In this document: positions 46,301 through 58,251 of the stretch, one piece after another
Numbering within the stretch: position 1 is the stretch's first letter
Layout: the number at the start of each line of letters is the position of its first letter
From: Artocarpus heterophyllus
Lineage: Eukaryota > Streptophyta > Magnoliopsida > Rosales > Moraceae
Direction: 5' to 3'
Length of the DNA stretch: 64,000 nucleotides
Assembly: GCA_025403435.1 (NCBI GenBank)
Contig: CM046353.1
Span: 11,952,836-12,016,835, forward strand
Position numbers and translations under genes: made by a program
The notes under the pieces: generated by a model
Told to the model about the DNA's origin: nothing
The model's input: only the letters and a program-made list of their open reading frames with translations
The model's database searches: none

Positions 46301-47171
46301 TCCAGCATTTCTTCTTCAATTGTGGTCTTTAAAGCAAACATTGCTTTGCCTGCTTTAATCTTTATTTACACAAGGTACCGTTAGCGTCTTCTGCTGCCGA
46401 TTGTGTAACTTCACTACCATTGACTACTCCTCATATATCTTGCCCTTGCATGTGTGACATCATACATGTCACCCATGTATTGTAGTTTTAATTGTTGAGT
46501 TTCTTTATTCCTCCAATTACTTAAAGATCACCCATCGTATTGGCAATACCTCAATAATACCAAACAAGCTTTTTCCTAGATAACAAGCTTGTAGAGTTCT
46601 AGACTACTCAAGACCCAAAAAAAATCAATAATTATGTATAAATCTCAAGAAAACTTTTCTGATATGAAAGATCAGTCAAAGTTATATTCATAGAGTATAC
46701 TTAGAATTTCAAGAGAGTTCACAAACTAACTCTTATTCAATTGTTGAACAAAACACTTTTAGTTAGACAATATAACTACTATTTTATTACGATAGTAAAT
46801 ACATTAAGACCACCAAAAAACAAAAAAAGAATTATAACACTTAAAAACTAACACTCTTTTTCACACTCTAGAGACAACCTCTAAAACACTTACAAGATTA
46901 TTCACTAGAGAACTCTTTGAATAATACTTCTTATTGTGTTCTACTTTTTCTTGACGATTATAAATGCAAGGATGTTGCCTATTTATAGTTGTAGGCAATG
47001 AACAAGAACCACACAATTGAACAAATGTAATTAAATTATGACCATACACATAAATTTCATTAATCCTACCACACCTACTATACCTAACAATGAAAGTTTT
47101 TTGAAATTGGGTTTGTAATTGGGCTTGTATTATATAATTGGACTCATCAAAGGATGATGTTGATTCTTAAC
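43385..47171 (-). mobile_element. Ty1/Copia relic, minus strand
   Basis: Read from right to left: a 5' LTR (about 47171-46666; TGTTAAGAATC to TCTTTCA), a PBS-like TATCAGAAAAG, gag (46118-45753), protease ([12 protein letters not shown] near 45575), pre-integrase ([20 protein letters not shown]), integrase ([23 protein letters not shown] near 44930; [14 protein letters not shown] near 44800, where the usual Asp before the Gly pair is Asn), then RT up to YMDD (43458-43469). Integrase before RT defines Copia. RNase H and the 3' LTR are missing, and many stops are present. The RT stops just after the YMDD, so the element is truncated at its 3' end. Confidence 0.85.
46666..47171 (-). repeat. Copia 5' LTR (minus)
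   Basis: Minus-strand start TGTTAAGAATCAACATC at 47171; end TCTTTCA next to a PBS-like TATCAGAAAAG, consistent with the tRNA-Met primer site used by plant Copia elements. Boundaries are inferred because the partner LTR is lost. Confidence 0.55.
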
Positions 47172-47262
47172 ATTTTGCTTATGGGGAGAAAGTCTACCAG
47201 AAGAGAAACCCAAATAGGCAATCCGTACTTTTTATTTATTGGCGAGCTGTACTTGTACGTAT

Positions 47263-47568
47263 ATGTCTAAGAACTTGACTGCTGCCGATGTTGTGGAGAA
47301 TATCATGCCTAAGTCTGATGATGAAGATGTTGATATGTGTTTGAAGAAGTTGGTTGAAAATCTTGAGAAGGCAAAGGAAGATGCAAAGGAGAAGGCTGAG
47401 GAAGAAGCGAAGTTGAAGGCTAAAGAAGAGAAAAAGCTGAAGGCTGAGAAAGAAGAAAGAGTAGAGAAAGACGGTGAAAAAAATTCAGCTGCTAAAGAAA
47501 ATGGGAAATATACATGTAATGGGAAATCAGCCATGAAAGTGAAGGAGAATGGATCAGTCACCGCTTAA
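47263..47568 (+). pseudogene. AAA-ATPase (HSR4/AATP1-like) C-terminal fragment
   Basis: A 101-codon frame begins MSKNLTAADVVENIMPKSDD, then EDVDMCLKKLVENLEKAKED, followed by a Lys/Glu-rich coiled-coil tail and a short serine/lysine end. The TAADVVENIMPKS...CLKKLVENLE order matches, from memory of the family, the C-terminus of plant BCS1-like AAA-ATPases of the HSR4/AATP1 type, where TPADVAENLMPK precedes a charged tail. The ATPase core and membrane anchor are absent upstream; instead the Copia relic ends 70 bp away. It is best read as a leftover 3' exon end. It could still be transcribed as a small ORF, but nothing shows this. Confidence 0.55.
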
Positions 47569-49172
47569 TTAGAAATTTAGGGGAAGATAAGCTTTTATGT
47601 AAAGTTACTTATGCTGTGTTTTTAACAAAGTTATTGGTTGTTTGCATGCAAAGTTGTGTGTCTTTGCGTAATCCTAGTTTCTATTACTAATTATGTGTGT
47701 TTTAATTTCAGTTTGGCATTATCATTTGTCAATAATAAGAATCTTTTTATTAGATAATTATATGAATCTACGAGGGAATTTTTTGTGTTTTTCATGTGTC
47801 TACTTGAGTCGCTTGCTTCCTTCATTGCTAGAGTTTTAAAAATTCATATTAATTAGAGTACTATAAATTAACCATGTGTTTGGTCAATTCTAAACCACCC
47901 ATAATATAAGCTCTTCATAGTTACAATGTAAAGCGTAAAACATTTGGGTGATGTTTAAGATATCGTACCTTTTTAAAAATTTTAAGATCTCACAAAGAGT
48001 TTATCCTAATTTTAGCGCTTTATACAAGTTTACTAAGGCTAAGACAATAGCCAATCTCAACATAGATTAGGTTGGCCATCTGGATGCAAATAGGTCAGCC
48101 ACTTAGACGAGGTCGTGATTAAATATTTCACTTCTCCAATATCAAAATTTGGTATGTCATCTACCGGATTAAGATCAAGGCTTGAGGATCTAGTGGTAAT
48201 GGTGTTGCTATTTGTTGTGTAATTAATGCTTCAGACTTGATACGGTACCAAAGCAAACTACAATGCCTTCTTGTTGGGAGACATATGAACGGCTCGGCAA
48301 GCACGTCAGGACGGCAACCGGGATGTTGGTGATGAGACATGGTAAAGGAGCATAGTGAGGCCCCAACACCAACTGATATAGCGGGAAAGCGGCTGCAAAA
48401 AATAAAAATCACAAAATAAAATTACACTCCTAAAACCAGTGATTGGCTCTGAATGACAAAACTTAAGACATCAAGATCTTGCCAACTCTCAAAAGAATGC
48501 CAAGAACCATAAAAACCAAAGAGAAGGCTCTCCATTTTGAATAAACAATACATAAATCACTTTAATTTCGAATGAAGATAAAACTCTCCATTTTAAATAA
48601 ACAACTTATAAATCACTTTAATCTCAAATGAAAGATTATGATCCTATTTACAGCTACTCGTCCATATTCATGACTCGATATTAAACTAAAAAAAAAAACT
48701 TTAAATTTCAATTCTTGAAAAATAAATTTAAACTCTTACCCAAAAATAAATACTAAGATAAATCTAAACTCTTAAAATTCCAAAACTCAAAATACAAAAT
48801 TCAAAAAAGGATTATTTGCCCTAACACACCTTGTGTTTTGTCAAAATAATGGAAATACCCTTTTCATCAAAAATATAATATCAACTGACTCAACACTCCT
48901 TGAGATTTAACAATGTTAATTTAGATATAAATTGACAAAAATTACCCAACTAATCTAAACTCTGACTCTAAGTAGACCAAATCTTAGCCCTTGAACCTAT
49001 AAAAATTTTCTTTTTTGTAAAGTGAAAATTATGACTACAACTGTATATAAATTAATTAAACTCATTTTTTACGCTAAATAAGCATTAAAACATCATTTTT
49101 CAACAATATATGTTGCCAAATGCCTTTTTTATGCATTAAGGGTATATTTATAATTCTTTTTCAAAAGTTAAG
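47569..49172. other. Intergenic
   Basis: AT-rich, with a G+C-richer patch at 48160-48400 that has no convincing frame. Near 48810-48870 sequence resembling a TIR (TATTTGCCCTAACACACC) may belong to an AT-rich element, unconfirmed. Confidence 0.4.
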
Positions 49173-49588
49173 GGTATTGAAATAATTAGTCTTAATCAAG
49201 CAGGTGTCTATATTATTTTAAAAGAATACAAAAGGTAACAATGTATTTACCTAAAAAAGAAAAAGATGGTCAAGGTGCTACATGAGAAATAGAAGCCCAC
49301 CGCCGACAGTAGCACAATAGTCACCGAGGTTTTATGTATCACAATAGATGTGAAGATGAATACTATTATAGATCAAGCTAGGTATTGAAATAATTAGTCT
49401 TGATGAAGCAGGTTTCTATGTTATTTTAAGAAAATACAATGGATATCAACGTATTTACCTAAAAAAAGGAAAAAGATGGTCGAGGTGGTTTCGAGAAATG
49501 GTAGCCTACCATCAGCAGTAGCACAGTAGTCACCGAGCCTTTATGCATCACGATAGATATGAAGATGAATACTATAGTAGATCACTGC
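49173..49588 (+). repeat. 208 bp tandem duplication
   Basis: GGTATTGAAATAATTAGTCT starts at both 49173 and 49381. The two units share TTTACCTAAAAAA, AAAGATGGTC, AGTAGCACA and TGAAGATGAATACTAT and are clearly diverged, so the duplication is not recent. Non-coding. Confidence 0.85.
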
Positions 49589-49706
49589 CAACACACTAAC
49601 ATTCTTCTTTTTTAATTGTCAAACTACCACCAACATTGTGGTGTCACACTAATATGACGTGGGTGTTTGGCTAAGGGTGGTGCAAACTACAAACTCAGTT
49701 ATGAAC

Positions 49707-51711
49707 TGTTAGACATGTATACCCTAAAGAGTAAAAATGTAATACGTTTTTGGAGACATTTTTATCAATAAAGAATTTATTCATTTATATGTACCAAATC
49801 TTGTCCTCTTTATGTTCATATTTGTTGAATATATGTTAAGCAAACAGTAGTCTGAGACTGTCGGTCTAAACCTTTAAGAATTGGGCATATGATGGACTGG
49901 TTATGCGGAAGACACGATTCTTAAGGTGACGGTCTAAAACATATGATCCGCAATCGAGGGAATAAAGTTAGGCGCTTTATTCATGCAAAGATTGTTATGT
50001 TGTCTATATCCCTATTGAGAGATGGTTTGTCTTGATTGTCGGAGTTGGACTCCGTGAATAGAAACATTGGCACGTTGTCATAGGTGACGATGTGTTGAAT
50101 CGAGACACAAAGTGAATTAATTTGGATTAATAATTCTGTCTTGGTAAATCGATTCACTTTAGACAATCATTTGTATTGTATCTTAATCCTAAGATGGATA
50201 GTGGACTCATTGTCTCGACTTGTGTCTTTTGATGTACCAAAGGGTGACTTCCACATCTCAATAGTGGTATGCATGCCGGTACGTTGGAAGCATGACTCTT
50301 GATAGCGTAGACTTGTTATCCATAGATATGGAATCCATAGCTCCTCTTTAGGAGTAATGATATCCTCTTATATACGTTATCCTATAATTAGAAAACTGGA
50401 GCACTCAACCATTTGGATACATAGGTGTAATCGAATGGTATACTATCTTTGGATGGTAAGTTTTCTAATGGTGAGATAATGGAACGTAAGATAAAAATAA
50501 TCGGAAAGGTAAGATAGAACTTGTCCTTAAGCTGACTATGGATTATCACATGGGGATACGATACACTTTGATATGTCACGGAGACTTAGCTATACGGGCT
50601 TCGTAATTCTATAAAGTTTGAGAGTGCAGCTCCAAGCTTTTAGTAGAGTAGCGTTGGAGTTGATAATTGTGAAATGTATATCTAGGATATTGGGTTTCTT
50701 AATTATCGAGAGCTTGAACTTTATAGGTCCATTTTGGTCCCCTTTACTAGCTCACAAAATCCTGTAATGATACGGCGTGCTTTTTCAATAATTGGTGACT
50801 TATGTCAGATTTATCGGATTGATTTAAAATTTGAAAGAATCAAATAATTCATGTCTGTTTATTGGTTAAATTAATTTTTGTAATAAAATTAATTTAAGAT
50901 AAACTTGCTGAATTATTGGGATCGGATAATTCTTGTCTGTTTATCGGTTGATTTAATTGGATAAATTAAATCAAGATAAACTTGTAGAATTATTGTGAAT
51001 TGATTTATTTTCTTAGAGATTATCTTGATAAAGTTTGTTTTTGATCAGATAACTTCTCTATTGGGTTATTTGAATCAAAACTGAGACTTTATCCTATAGA
51101 ATCTCGGGTGGAAAATAAAAGATTCGCGGAGATATTTACGCGGCAGTTCGGCCTGCTGATGGGGCTTGTTCGGCCTGCCAATCAACGAGAAATAAGATTA
51201 TGCGTTTTTACGCGAATCTTATCAGATATTGATCCGAACTTGATTCTGTTTCGAGTTTTTGAGACCTAATCTGATAAGGACTGACCCCAAGACCAATCGT
51301 TATATAAAGGGAGTAAGTCTCATGAGTTACTCAGATTAATTGAGAGTTTAAGAGTGATACTCTTCTGGTGAGCATCTGAAAACTCCCTGAGAGCTTTTGT
51401 TCACAAATCACGAACACTAGCTTTGGGTTCTCTCGATTGGTTGGAAGGAGAGTCACCGGTGGAAGAGCTGTACGTGTGAGCCCACACTCACTCCGATCGT
51501 GGATATAGAATAGCAAAGAAGACCAGTTGGTTGAGGCTCTTCTGGAATGTTACTTCTCTTCACAGATTGCGGAGGTTCTTCGACACACAGAGGTTAGTAA
51601 GATCTGTTTAATTTATATATATAGCATGTCAAATTTGTGTTTTGGAAAAATACTCTGATGTTAAAATTTTTAAAATTTTCACTGTGCACCTCACACATTA
51701 TTTTTCCAATA
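49707..51711 (+). mobile_element. Solo LTR family S, copy 2, 2005 bp
   Basis: Starts TGTTAGACATGTATAC, ends TTTTTCCAATA (CAACA altered to CAATA). Exact 5 bp target duplication TGAAC at 49702-49706 and 51712-51716. Highly similar to copy 1 along its length, lacking the internal tandem duplication. It has a TATATAAAGGG box near 51301. No internal region, hence solo. Confidence 0.9.
51141..51192 (+). repeat. 22 bp CGGCCTGCCGA units in solo LTR copy 2
   Basis: Units at 51149 (CGGCCTGCTGAT) and 51171 (CGGCCTGCCAAT), 22 bp apart, each preceded by GTT. They correspond to the three units at 33566-33620 in copy 1. Confidence 0.65.
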
Positions 51712-51815
51712 TGAACAGTGTAAAGCTCTTACATGCTACAATAAAAAAGAAAAAAAGTTACTACAATGTAAAGCTCTCACATATTACAGTAAAAAAACAG
51801 TTCCTACCAATAGCC

Positions 51816-52300
51816 CTAGATATCTATAGTAACTTTTTTTTTAAATAAAAGATGATATTCGTAGTTTAAGTATTAAAAAACTACTAATATTATATTTGTA
51901 GTAATTTTTTTGTAAATAAAAGGTTATATTTATAGTTTAAGTATTAAGAAATTACTAATATTATATTTTTGGATCGTTTGAGGACTTAATTTAAATAAAA
52001 AAATTTTAATTTATATTCTCACCGCCGACCGAACACTATTGCTGCATCACACCAGTCCCTTAAGAAAAAAAAGGACGCCAAGTTGGGCCGAGTCCATTGC
52101 GTGAATCTCATGTTACCTTCTCTATCTCACCCTGTGGTGACACCATTTCTCGGTCCACCAGCTACGTGGCGCGATTTCATAAGATCAGTATGCTATCTTA
52201 ACGAGCGGTCACCGTTAGATTAGGTCGCCACCAAATACAAAGGACTGGCCTCCACATTTTCAAGTCGCAGCCCCCTCTTCTTTCAACTAAAGCCTATCAT
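51816..52300. other. ADF upstream region
   Basis: AT-rich to about 52020, with two near-identical ~75 bp stretches (TATAGTTTAAGTATTAA type) between 51829 and 51970. G+C-richer promoter-proximal sequence follows. Confidence 0.5.
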
Positions 52301-52321
52301 CTCTCTCTCTCTCTCTCTCTT
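52301..52321. repeat. (CT)n tract in the ADF leader
   Basis: About ten CT units some 105 bp upstream of the ADF start codon, within a pyrimidine-rich 5' UTR, a common arrangement in highly expressed plant genes. Confidence 0.7.
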
Positions 52322-52424
52322 TCTTCTCGCTTTCTCTCTCATCCCTGTCTCTGAGCCCTAGATTTTCTCAGCCTTTCTCGCACTTTCTTCTCTACTTGTC
52401 ATCCTCCGATATTTGTTCAACAAA

Positions 52425-53866
52425 ATGGTGAGCGGTTTTTTCACTATATTACTCTCAATTTTCTGTACTGTTTTTTTTAATAAATTTCTGCTGTTTGGAT
52501 TTTGTGGTGGTTTTTTTTAATCTTCAATCCGTGCTTTTTTGGTGATCGATCTGTGAAGTTTGTTATTTATCTTCGCTGGTTTTAAGATTAATTAGGTTTC
52601 TTTTACTTGATCGATATGAATTTTTGTTTTTGGTTTGGAAGATTTGTATTTTGCCCATGAGTCTCTAGATTTTAAATCTGAACCGTCTGATGGTTTGATA
52701 TTGCGCCTTATCTGATTGATCGCCTAACACATTACTTATGTTGGACGGACCTCAATGATTCCGACAATCACGTTTTGCATGTTGATTTTTGAGTACTTTT
52801 GTTTGTCTATTTTAGGGTTTACAAAACATGTGTTTGTGCAGTTGTCGTTGCACGTGTAAGTAGATTATTGATACTTATTAGTTCGCTATTTGTGAATAGT
52901 TTTTTTTAACTATTATAAGGATTATGCTTGATTTTGCTGTGACTAATTGGATTTTGATTATGTAGAGTAAGGATAATTTCATGTTTAGGGATTTACCTGA
53001 AAAGAATTTTGATCTAAGTGGGAGACAAATCAAAGATTTGATTTTTAAGTAGCAACTAAGAGAGAAAATATTAGTTCTGAATCTGGGTTTTGACCACAAC
53101 TATCAACATTTTCTTAAATAAAGGGTGAAAATAAAAGTTGAACTTGCTTTTGAGTGTGATTCAAATTTTTTGTACTTTTGGGGATATTTCCTTTGTGGGG
53201 CTAGTTTTTTTAATGAAAAAATTGGGTTGGATTTGTGTTAGGGGGAAAATTTTTAACAAATGATGCTTGGTATTATAATTGGTTTTAGTTTGTTATTGAG
53301 CACTTGTCGGTTTTTATACATCTCTAGGCAAACGCAGCGTCAGGGATGGCTGTGCATGACGACTGCAAGCTTAAGTTCTTAGAATTAAAGGCAAAAAGAA
53401 CATACCGCTTCATAGTTTTTAAGATTGAAGAGAAGCAAAAGCAGGTTGTGGTGGAAAAGCTCGGTGAACCGACTCAGAGCTATGAAGATTTTACTGCAAA
53501 CCTTCCTGCCAATGAGTGCCGCTATGCTGTCTATGACTATGATTTCATCACCGAAGAGAATGTCCAGAAGAGCAGGATTATTTTCATTGCCTGGTAATAG
53601 TTAACAACCAGTTTTTGTGGTTTATAGCATTGTTCTTTTTAACTTTTTTTTTCCTGCCTGAGTTCATCATGTTGGTTTTTTGATCATTTTGCTTGTTCAT
53701 GATGTGCATATGAAGGTCGCCTGACACAGCAAGGGTTAGAAGCAAGATGATCTATGCGAGCTCCAAGGACAGGTTCAAAAGGGAGTTGGACGGAATTCAG
53801 GTAGAGTTGCAGGCTACTGATCCAACTGAGATGGGTCTTGATGTTTTTAGAAGCCGCTCTAACTGA
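52425..53866 (+). CDS. ADF: Actin-depolymerizing factor (ADF/cofilin), 3 exons
   Basis: Binds and severs actin filaments, raising filament turnover in the cytoplasm. Exons 52425-52427 (the ATG alone), 53328-53593 and 53716-53866, all GT-AG, join to 139 residues plus TGA, the usual plant ADF length. An ATG-only first exon followed by a ~900 bp intron is the known plant ADF layout. The product begins [20 protein letters not shown]; Ser6 is the site phosphorylated by calcium-dependent kinases in plant ADFs. The actin-binding helix [19 protein letters not shown] includes Arg98 and Lys100, known as key contacts. The C-terminus is [11 protein letters not shown]. It most resembles the ADF1-4 subclass (ADF2-like). 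The family assignment is certain, the subclass less so. It is convergent with the ALP1-like gene. Confidence 0.95.
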
Positions 53867-55052
53867 ATGTAAAGGGTGAAACTGTGCAACGGAGAATCCT
53901 CCTTTCTATCTGGTTTTTTTTTTTTTATTATTACTATATGTGAAATATCCATACTTTATGTGACATGAATTTATCCTCCTATAATATTGGTTTATGACGT
54001 GATTTGTAATGTGAGATTTATTGGTACCTCATTTTGGTGTCATATACAAATTAATATCATATGGTGCTTTGTTATAGTTTACTGTTTGTATGAGGTTGAA
54101 ATTTAACTTTTCTTCCTCGTTAGAGATCATTTGTGGTTTTGCTTGAAAATTGAATGGACCGTTTATGGTTGAAGAAATACTTCATTCTAGTTTTGCATAA
54201 AGGGTTCAAAGCTTTATACTTTGCTTTTATATTGAAAACCCTTGGGTTGCGGCTATGAATTGTGATGTATTTATATTCTCGCGAACGCAGAACTTTTTCC
54301 TTTGCTTTTTTTTTTTTTAAAGAAGTTTAGAACCAAGTATCATCCAATTCCCTCCTTACAAGTCTGGTATTATGATAAATATTGTGGTCTTTTTCAAACT
54401 CACGTCCTTTTTCTTAATACTCTTTTTAAATTTCCTCTAGTTTGTTTTCTTCCTCTTAAAAGTATATGCATCACATCTTAAAACCGATTTTAAATTTTCG
54501 TGGAATATTTATTTATTTATTTAATCTACATACCGAAAGGCACGAGGAAAGAAATGAAAAACAAAAGAAAAGAACGAAAGAAAAGGAGTGAATGCAGTGG
54601 TCAAACACGCTTTTTAGTACATTCAAACCTAGTGAATTGTTGACAAATATGTCAAGGTCGGAGGGCGATTGTAATGAAATTGACTATTGTTTCCCTTTAC
54701 CTTGGTCTCTAATGTGTGAAAGGGAAACATGAACGAATGTGAGCATTTGTTCTTGTAAGCCGTCACCATTTTATATAAATGGTCAGTCATACACGTCTTG
54801 GTGATCCTTTTTGTGTTTCAACCACTCGGTCAATTTTTGTGCTTGATAATTAGACTCTTAAGCCTATATTGCACAGGAAATGAAGCAGGGAAAATCACCT
54901 TTGTGCATGTCAAAGACAATTTTTGAGACAAAAAGAAAAGGCCCAAAAAATATCTATAAGAGATTTTATGTTCAAGATAGACAAACTATTTCTGTAAACG
55001 AATTACTGCACTATGTATAGAGTCTCAATAGCACTTCAGGAGTGAAATGAAA
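53867..55052. other. Intergenic between two convergent genes
   Basis: Contains the 3' UTR regions of ADF (plus) and of the ALP1-like gene (minus). AT-rich, with no other feature. Confidence 0.6.
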
Positions 55053-58000
55053 TCAAAGATAACCATTCCCCGAGACCGAGGCGTCTTTCTCACTTGGCAG
55101 TCTTCCGGCTAAGTGTAGAGAAAGCTTCTCTCTCAGAAGCAAGGCAGACTTGTCGGCGGATTCACAAAATTGTTGTCCGTAACCAGAATCATGATGGTGT
55201 GAGAAGGGCATTTCATCTTGCATTTCATCTTCCATGTCGATAATGATGTTGTGGAGTATGCAGCACACAAGAATGATCCTTGGTAATCTATGCCTATCAG
55301 GCTTCCACATAACTCCGTGTATTATCCTCCATGTCTCCTTCAGCCTTGCCAGTGCCCTCTGTGCCACCATTCGCGTGGCATAATGCCGCTTGTTAAACTC
55401 GGCCTGAAAATCTGATATGCCTCGTCTACGGTATGGAGTTAGCAGCCATGGCAAAAGAGGAAAACCTGCATCTCCTACTATATATTCCCTTAATTCTGCT
55501 CCTTCCGAGAAAACTGTCTTCTTCCCATTCAACCTCTCACCTTCTTCAGACAATTTGAAAAAACCCGAGCTTTGGAGCACAATGGCATCACTCAAACTTC
55601 CTGGCCATCCAGTAATTATGTTGCGGAATCTCATCTCTGGGTCAACGATTGCCTGTAAGATCATGCTGCAGTTCTTCTCATAATCAAGCCAGACATCATC
55701 CGGGTCCACATTAGGCAGAGTCATCATGATGTGTGTGGTGTCAATTGCACCGCAACAATTTGGAAGGCCGCGGATTTTCTCAAAATTGGACTTTACTTTT
55801 TCCATTTCTGCTTCAGTTGAAGGCCAAAAAAGATGTTGGAGTCCTCTTTCTTCCATTGATTCCACAAACCGCCAGGTTAACTGAGAAACAGTTGACTGGT
55901 TCATCCCAAATGACTCGCCAACAATAGACAATGAGTCACCTGAGCTTAGCCTCCGAAGAGCAACAGCCACTTGGTCATTCAAAGACAAAGGGTTCCCATT
56001 CAAATCAAAATAAGAGGTTTTGGCCAACATATCTTCCTTTACTAGTGAGCAGATATAGCTGAATGTCTTTCTTGAAATTTTGAAAATGGATTCAAATGTC
56101 ATTGAATTCTTTGTCTTTGATAAAGGCCCTGCCAAAGTAGAAAAACTAGAGTGTTATATGTCTTTTATGTGAATCTCTACAATATTTAGGTTTATACATA
56201 GAAAATCCAAACATTAGGATGACCTCTGCTACAACAGACATGATTCTGTCAAAGAAAATTATTAGTATGAAGTCTCTACTGTTATCGGAGTTGGGAAAAC
56301 CCGGTCCAGGTAGTTAACTTGTAAGCGAAGACAAGAGTAGAATTATAAACCAGAGTACTATTAACAGGTTTTATCATGATTCATATGCAACTATTTTCTT
56401 TGATAAACTCTGTCAAAACTATAAAGTGGATACACAATCAATTATTTAATCAATAACTGGACTTACTTGTAACCAATATTCAATCATAAGCATGTTTGTA
56501 GACGTGGAAAGAGAGTAAAAGCAGCTAAAACATAAAAAACTGAACTGCAGCCAAATATTTCAACCGTCTTGTTTTTCAGCTGCTAGTCTGGCTAAACAAT
56601 TTATTAATTGGCATTAGCATCCAAAAATGCCTATACAAATGAAGAGTCTAGATCTCTGAGATCGGTGCTTAATGTTTCTCTTCTCTTATCAGATCAGGTA
56701 CACCTGATAAAGATGTCTCCAGACAAACATAGTTGAGAAGCACCAGCAGATACAAATATTCTAGCTGACATTATTTTCAACATTGATACTACTAGAGAAG
56801 TCTGCCAGTATTCACCTTGAAAGATAGTAGTAGTGAATTTTCGCTTAAGAACATTAATACCACTAAAGAAGTCTGCCAGTATTCACCTTACAAGAAGAGC
56901 ACTAGTGATATCCATAGAAGCATAGTTCTGTCAGTTTTTCAGTAAAGAATGTCCCTAATCAGTAACGATTGTGTTCAAAGGCAATATTAGCTCATTATTT
57001 GAGTTGGCATTAATTATCCAGCAATATAGTACTGGAAAATCAATCAGAAAACCGATTGCATCCTAATGAAAACTGTTGTATGATTCTTGCATAAACAAAC
57101 TTATAAGAGATTTACTTCTGCTGGATTTGAAGCAAATCCAGAGACTCCTAAACAAATTATCGTAATCTATGTTGTTTGTGATATTGTTTGCGATAGAGTA
57201 TTAAGGGAGTGTAAGCAAAAAAAGAAGAGATTATTGTATGAACTTATGTTGATTAAACATGACATATATTACATACACAAAAATCAACTGGTTAACATAA
57301 CAGAGATAATATTGGTTTGTTCTTTTTGTTTTCTCTGCTTTTCTAATACTTTATACATGTATGCCACAGAATAACGGGCTGCAGAAGCCATAAATTACAC
57401 TGAGTATAATAAATTGAAGGGACATTTTTTTAATACGCAAAAGAACAAAAGTATAGGGAACAGGTCCTTAGTTTCTTGGTTTAATCCAAAGTTAAGTGGC
57501 TTCTAGAGCATAGTCAACACATGAAATTGATAAAAAGCTCCATAAAAATATCGGTGAGAGGAAGGAAAAAAAAATAATGAAAAAGATTATAGAGTATCTG
57601 CTAATAAGCTGTTAATAAAAGTGGTAAAGTATGCCAATAAGTTTCAGCGAAGTTATACATGTGGAAACACAACCTAATATCAAAAACTGGAGACCCTTTT
57701 CACCAAATTTTACCTAGTACGGGAAAAACCAAACTAGACATTCTTCCATAATCACGCAATTCCCAACTGCTAGCAATATCAAGATATGCCGTGAACAAAT
57801 CAACAGAAGGTATGAAAAGATATATTAGACAATAATAAGATCGAGTACAATACAATAACACATCGCAGAAAGAATGACTTTCCCCTAAAATCACCACATA
57901 CGAAAGGCTACACCAAAATATGTATGATTGTATTCTAAGCACGAAAAAACTGCATTGACCCAGTTCCTAAAATTTCATCAAACACGAAGAAATCCCCACC

Positions 58001-58251
58001 AATAACAAGGCCATAACTCATCAAAACCAATATATACAATAACAATAACCGGACAGGAATAACACATAAAAAAAATGCACAACAAAGAAAGTGAAGGAAA
58101 AGCGTTTTTCACCTGTAATCCTTCGAGAGAAGTCCTCCCACCAATCCAGGGGCTGAGGAAGTGGAGAGCCAAGAGAAGCTACAAACGCATTCTCGTCAAC
58201 CTTCTTCTCAGCCTTCTTCTTCTTCCTCTTGAACCCTCTGGTGGGTCCCAT
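55053..58251 (-). CDS. Harbinger-transposase-derived protein (ALP1/HARBI1-like)
   Basis: Two exons on the minus strand (58251-58113 and 56128-55053) with a 1984 bp GT-AG intron encode 404 residues. Exon 1 starts MGPTRGFKRKKKKAEKKVDE, a lysine-rich, probably nuclear-targeting N-terminus, and ends RRITG. Exon 2 has SRKTFSYICSLV, a helix-turn-helix-like block (IVGESFGMNQSTVSQLTWRF) and the DDE nuclease fold: GAIDTTHI (Asp176) and YIVGDAGFPL (Asp266). Where active Harbinger nucleases have a catalytic Glu (VENAFGRLK type), this protein has VAQRALARLK, so Gln303 replaces it. One long intact frame, an added basic N-terminus, an intron and no TIRs fit a domesticated gene. Known relatives include ALP1, which associates with Polycomb complex PRC2 in Arabidopsis. 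The specific role here is inferred only from similarity. Confidence 0.85.

Larger units (their letters stand above)
49661..51815. mobile_element. MITE family M160, copy e, split by a solo LTR
   Basis: The left part 49661-49706 begins GGGTGTTTGGCTAAGG and runs through AACTCAGTTATGAAC. The right part (from 51712) continues TGAACAGTGTAAAGCTCT and has both internal motifs. Removing the LTR and one TGAAC rejoins the family consensus. The distal right end is lost near 51815. Confidence 0.85.

Noticed and set aside
47232..47561. 109-codon minus frame rich in Ser and Phe
   Set aside because: It is the exact antisense of the lysine/glutamate-rich AAA-ATPase tail.
31914..51711. One giant LTR element bounded by the two family S LTRs
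   Set aside because: The target duplications differ at each LTR and the sequence between holds a host bHLH gene and other elements, with no internal retroelement domain beginning at either LTR.
55417..55927. Plus-strand frames of 88 and 64 codons
   Set aside because: Antisense shadows of the Harbinger-derived exon.
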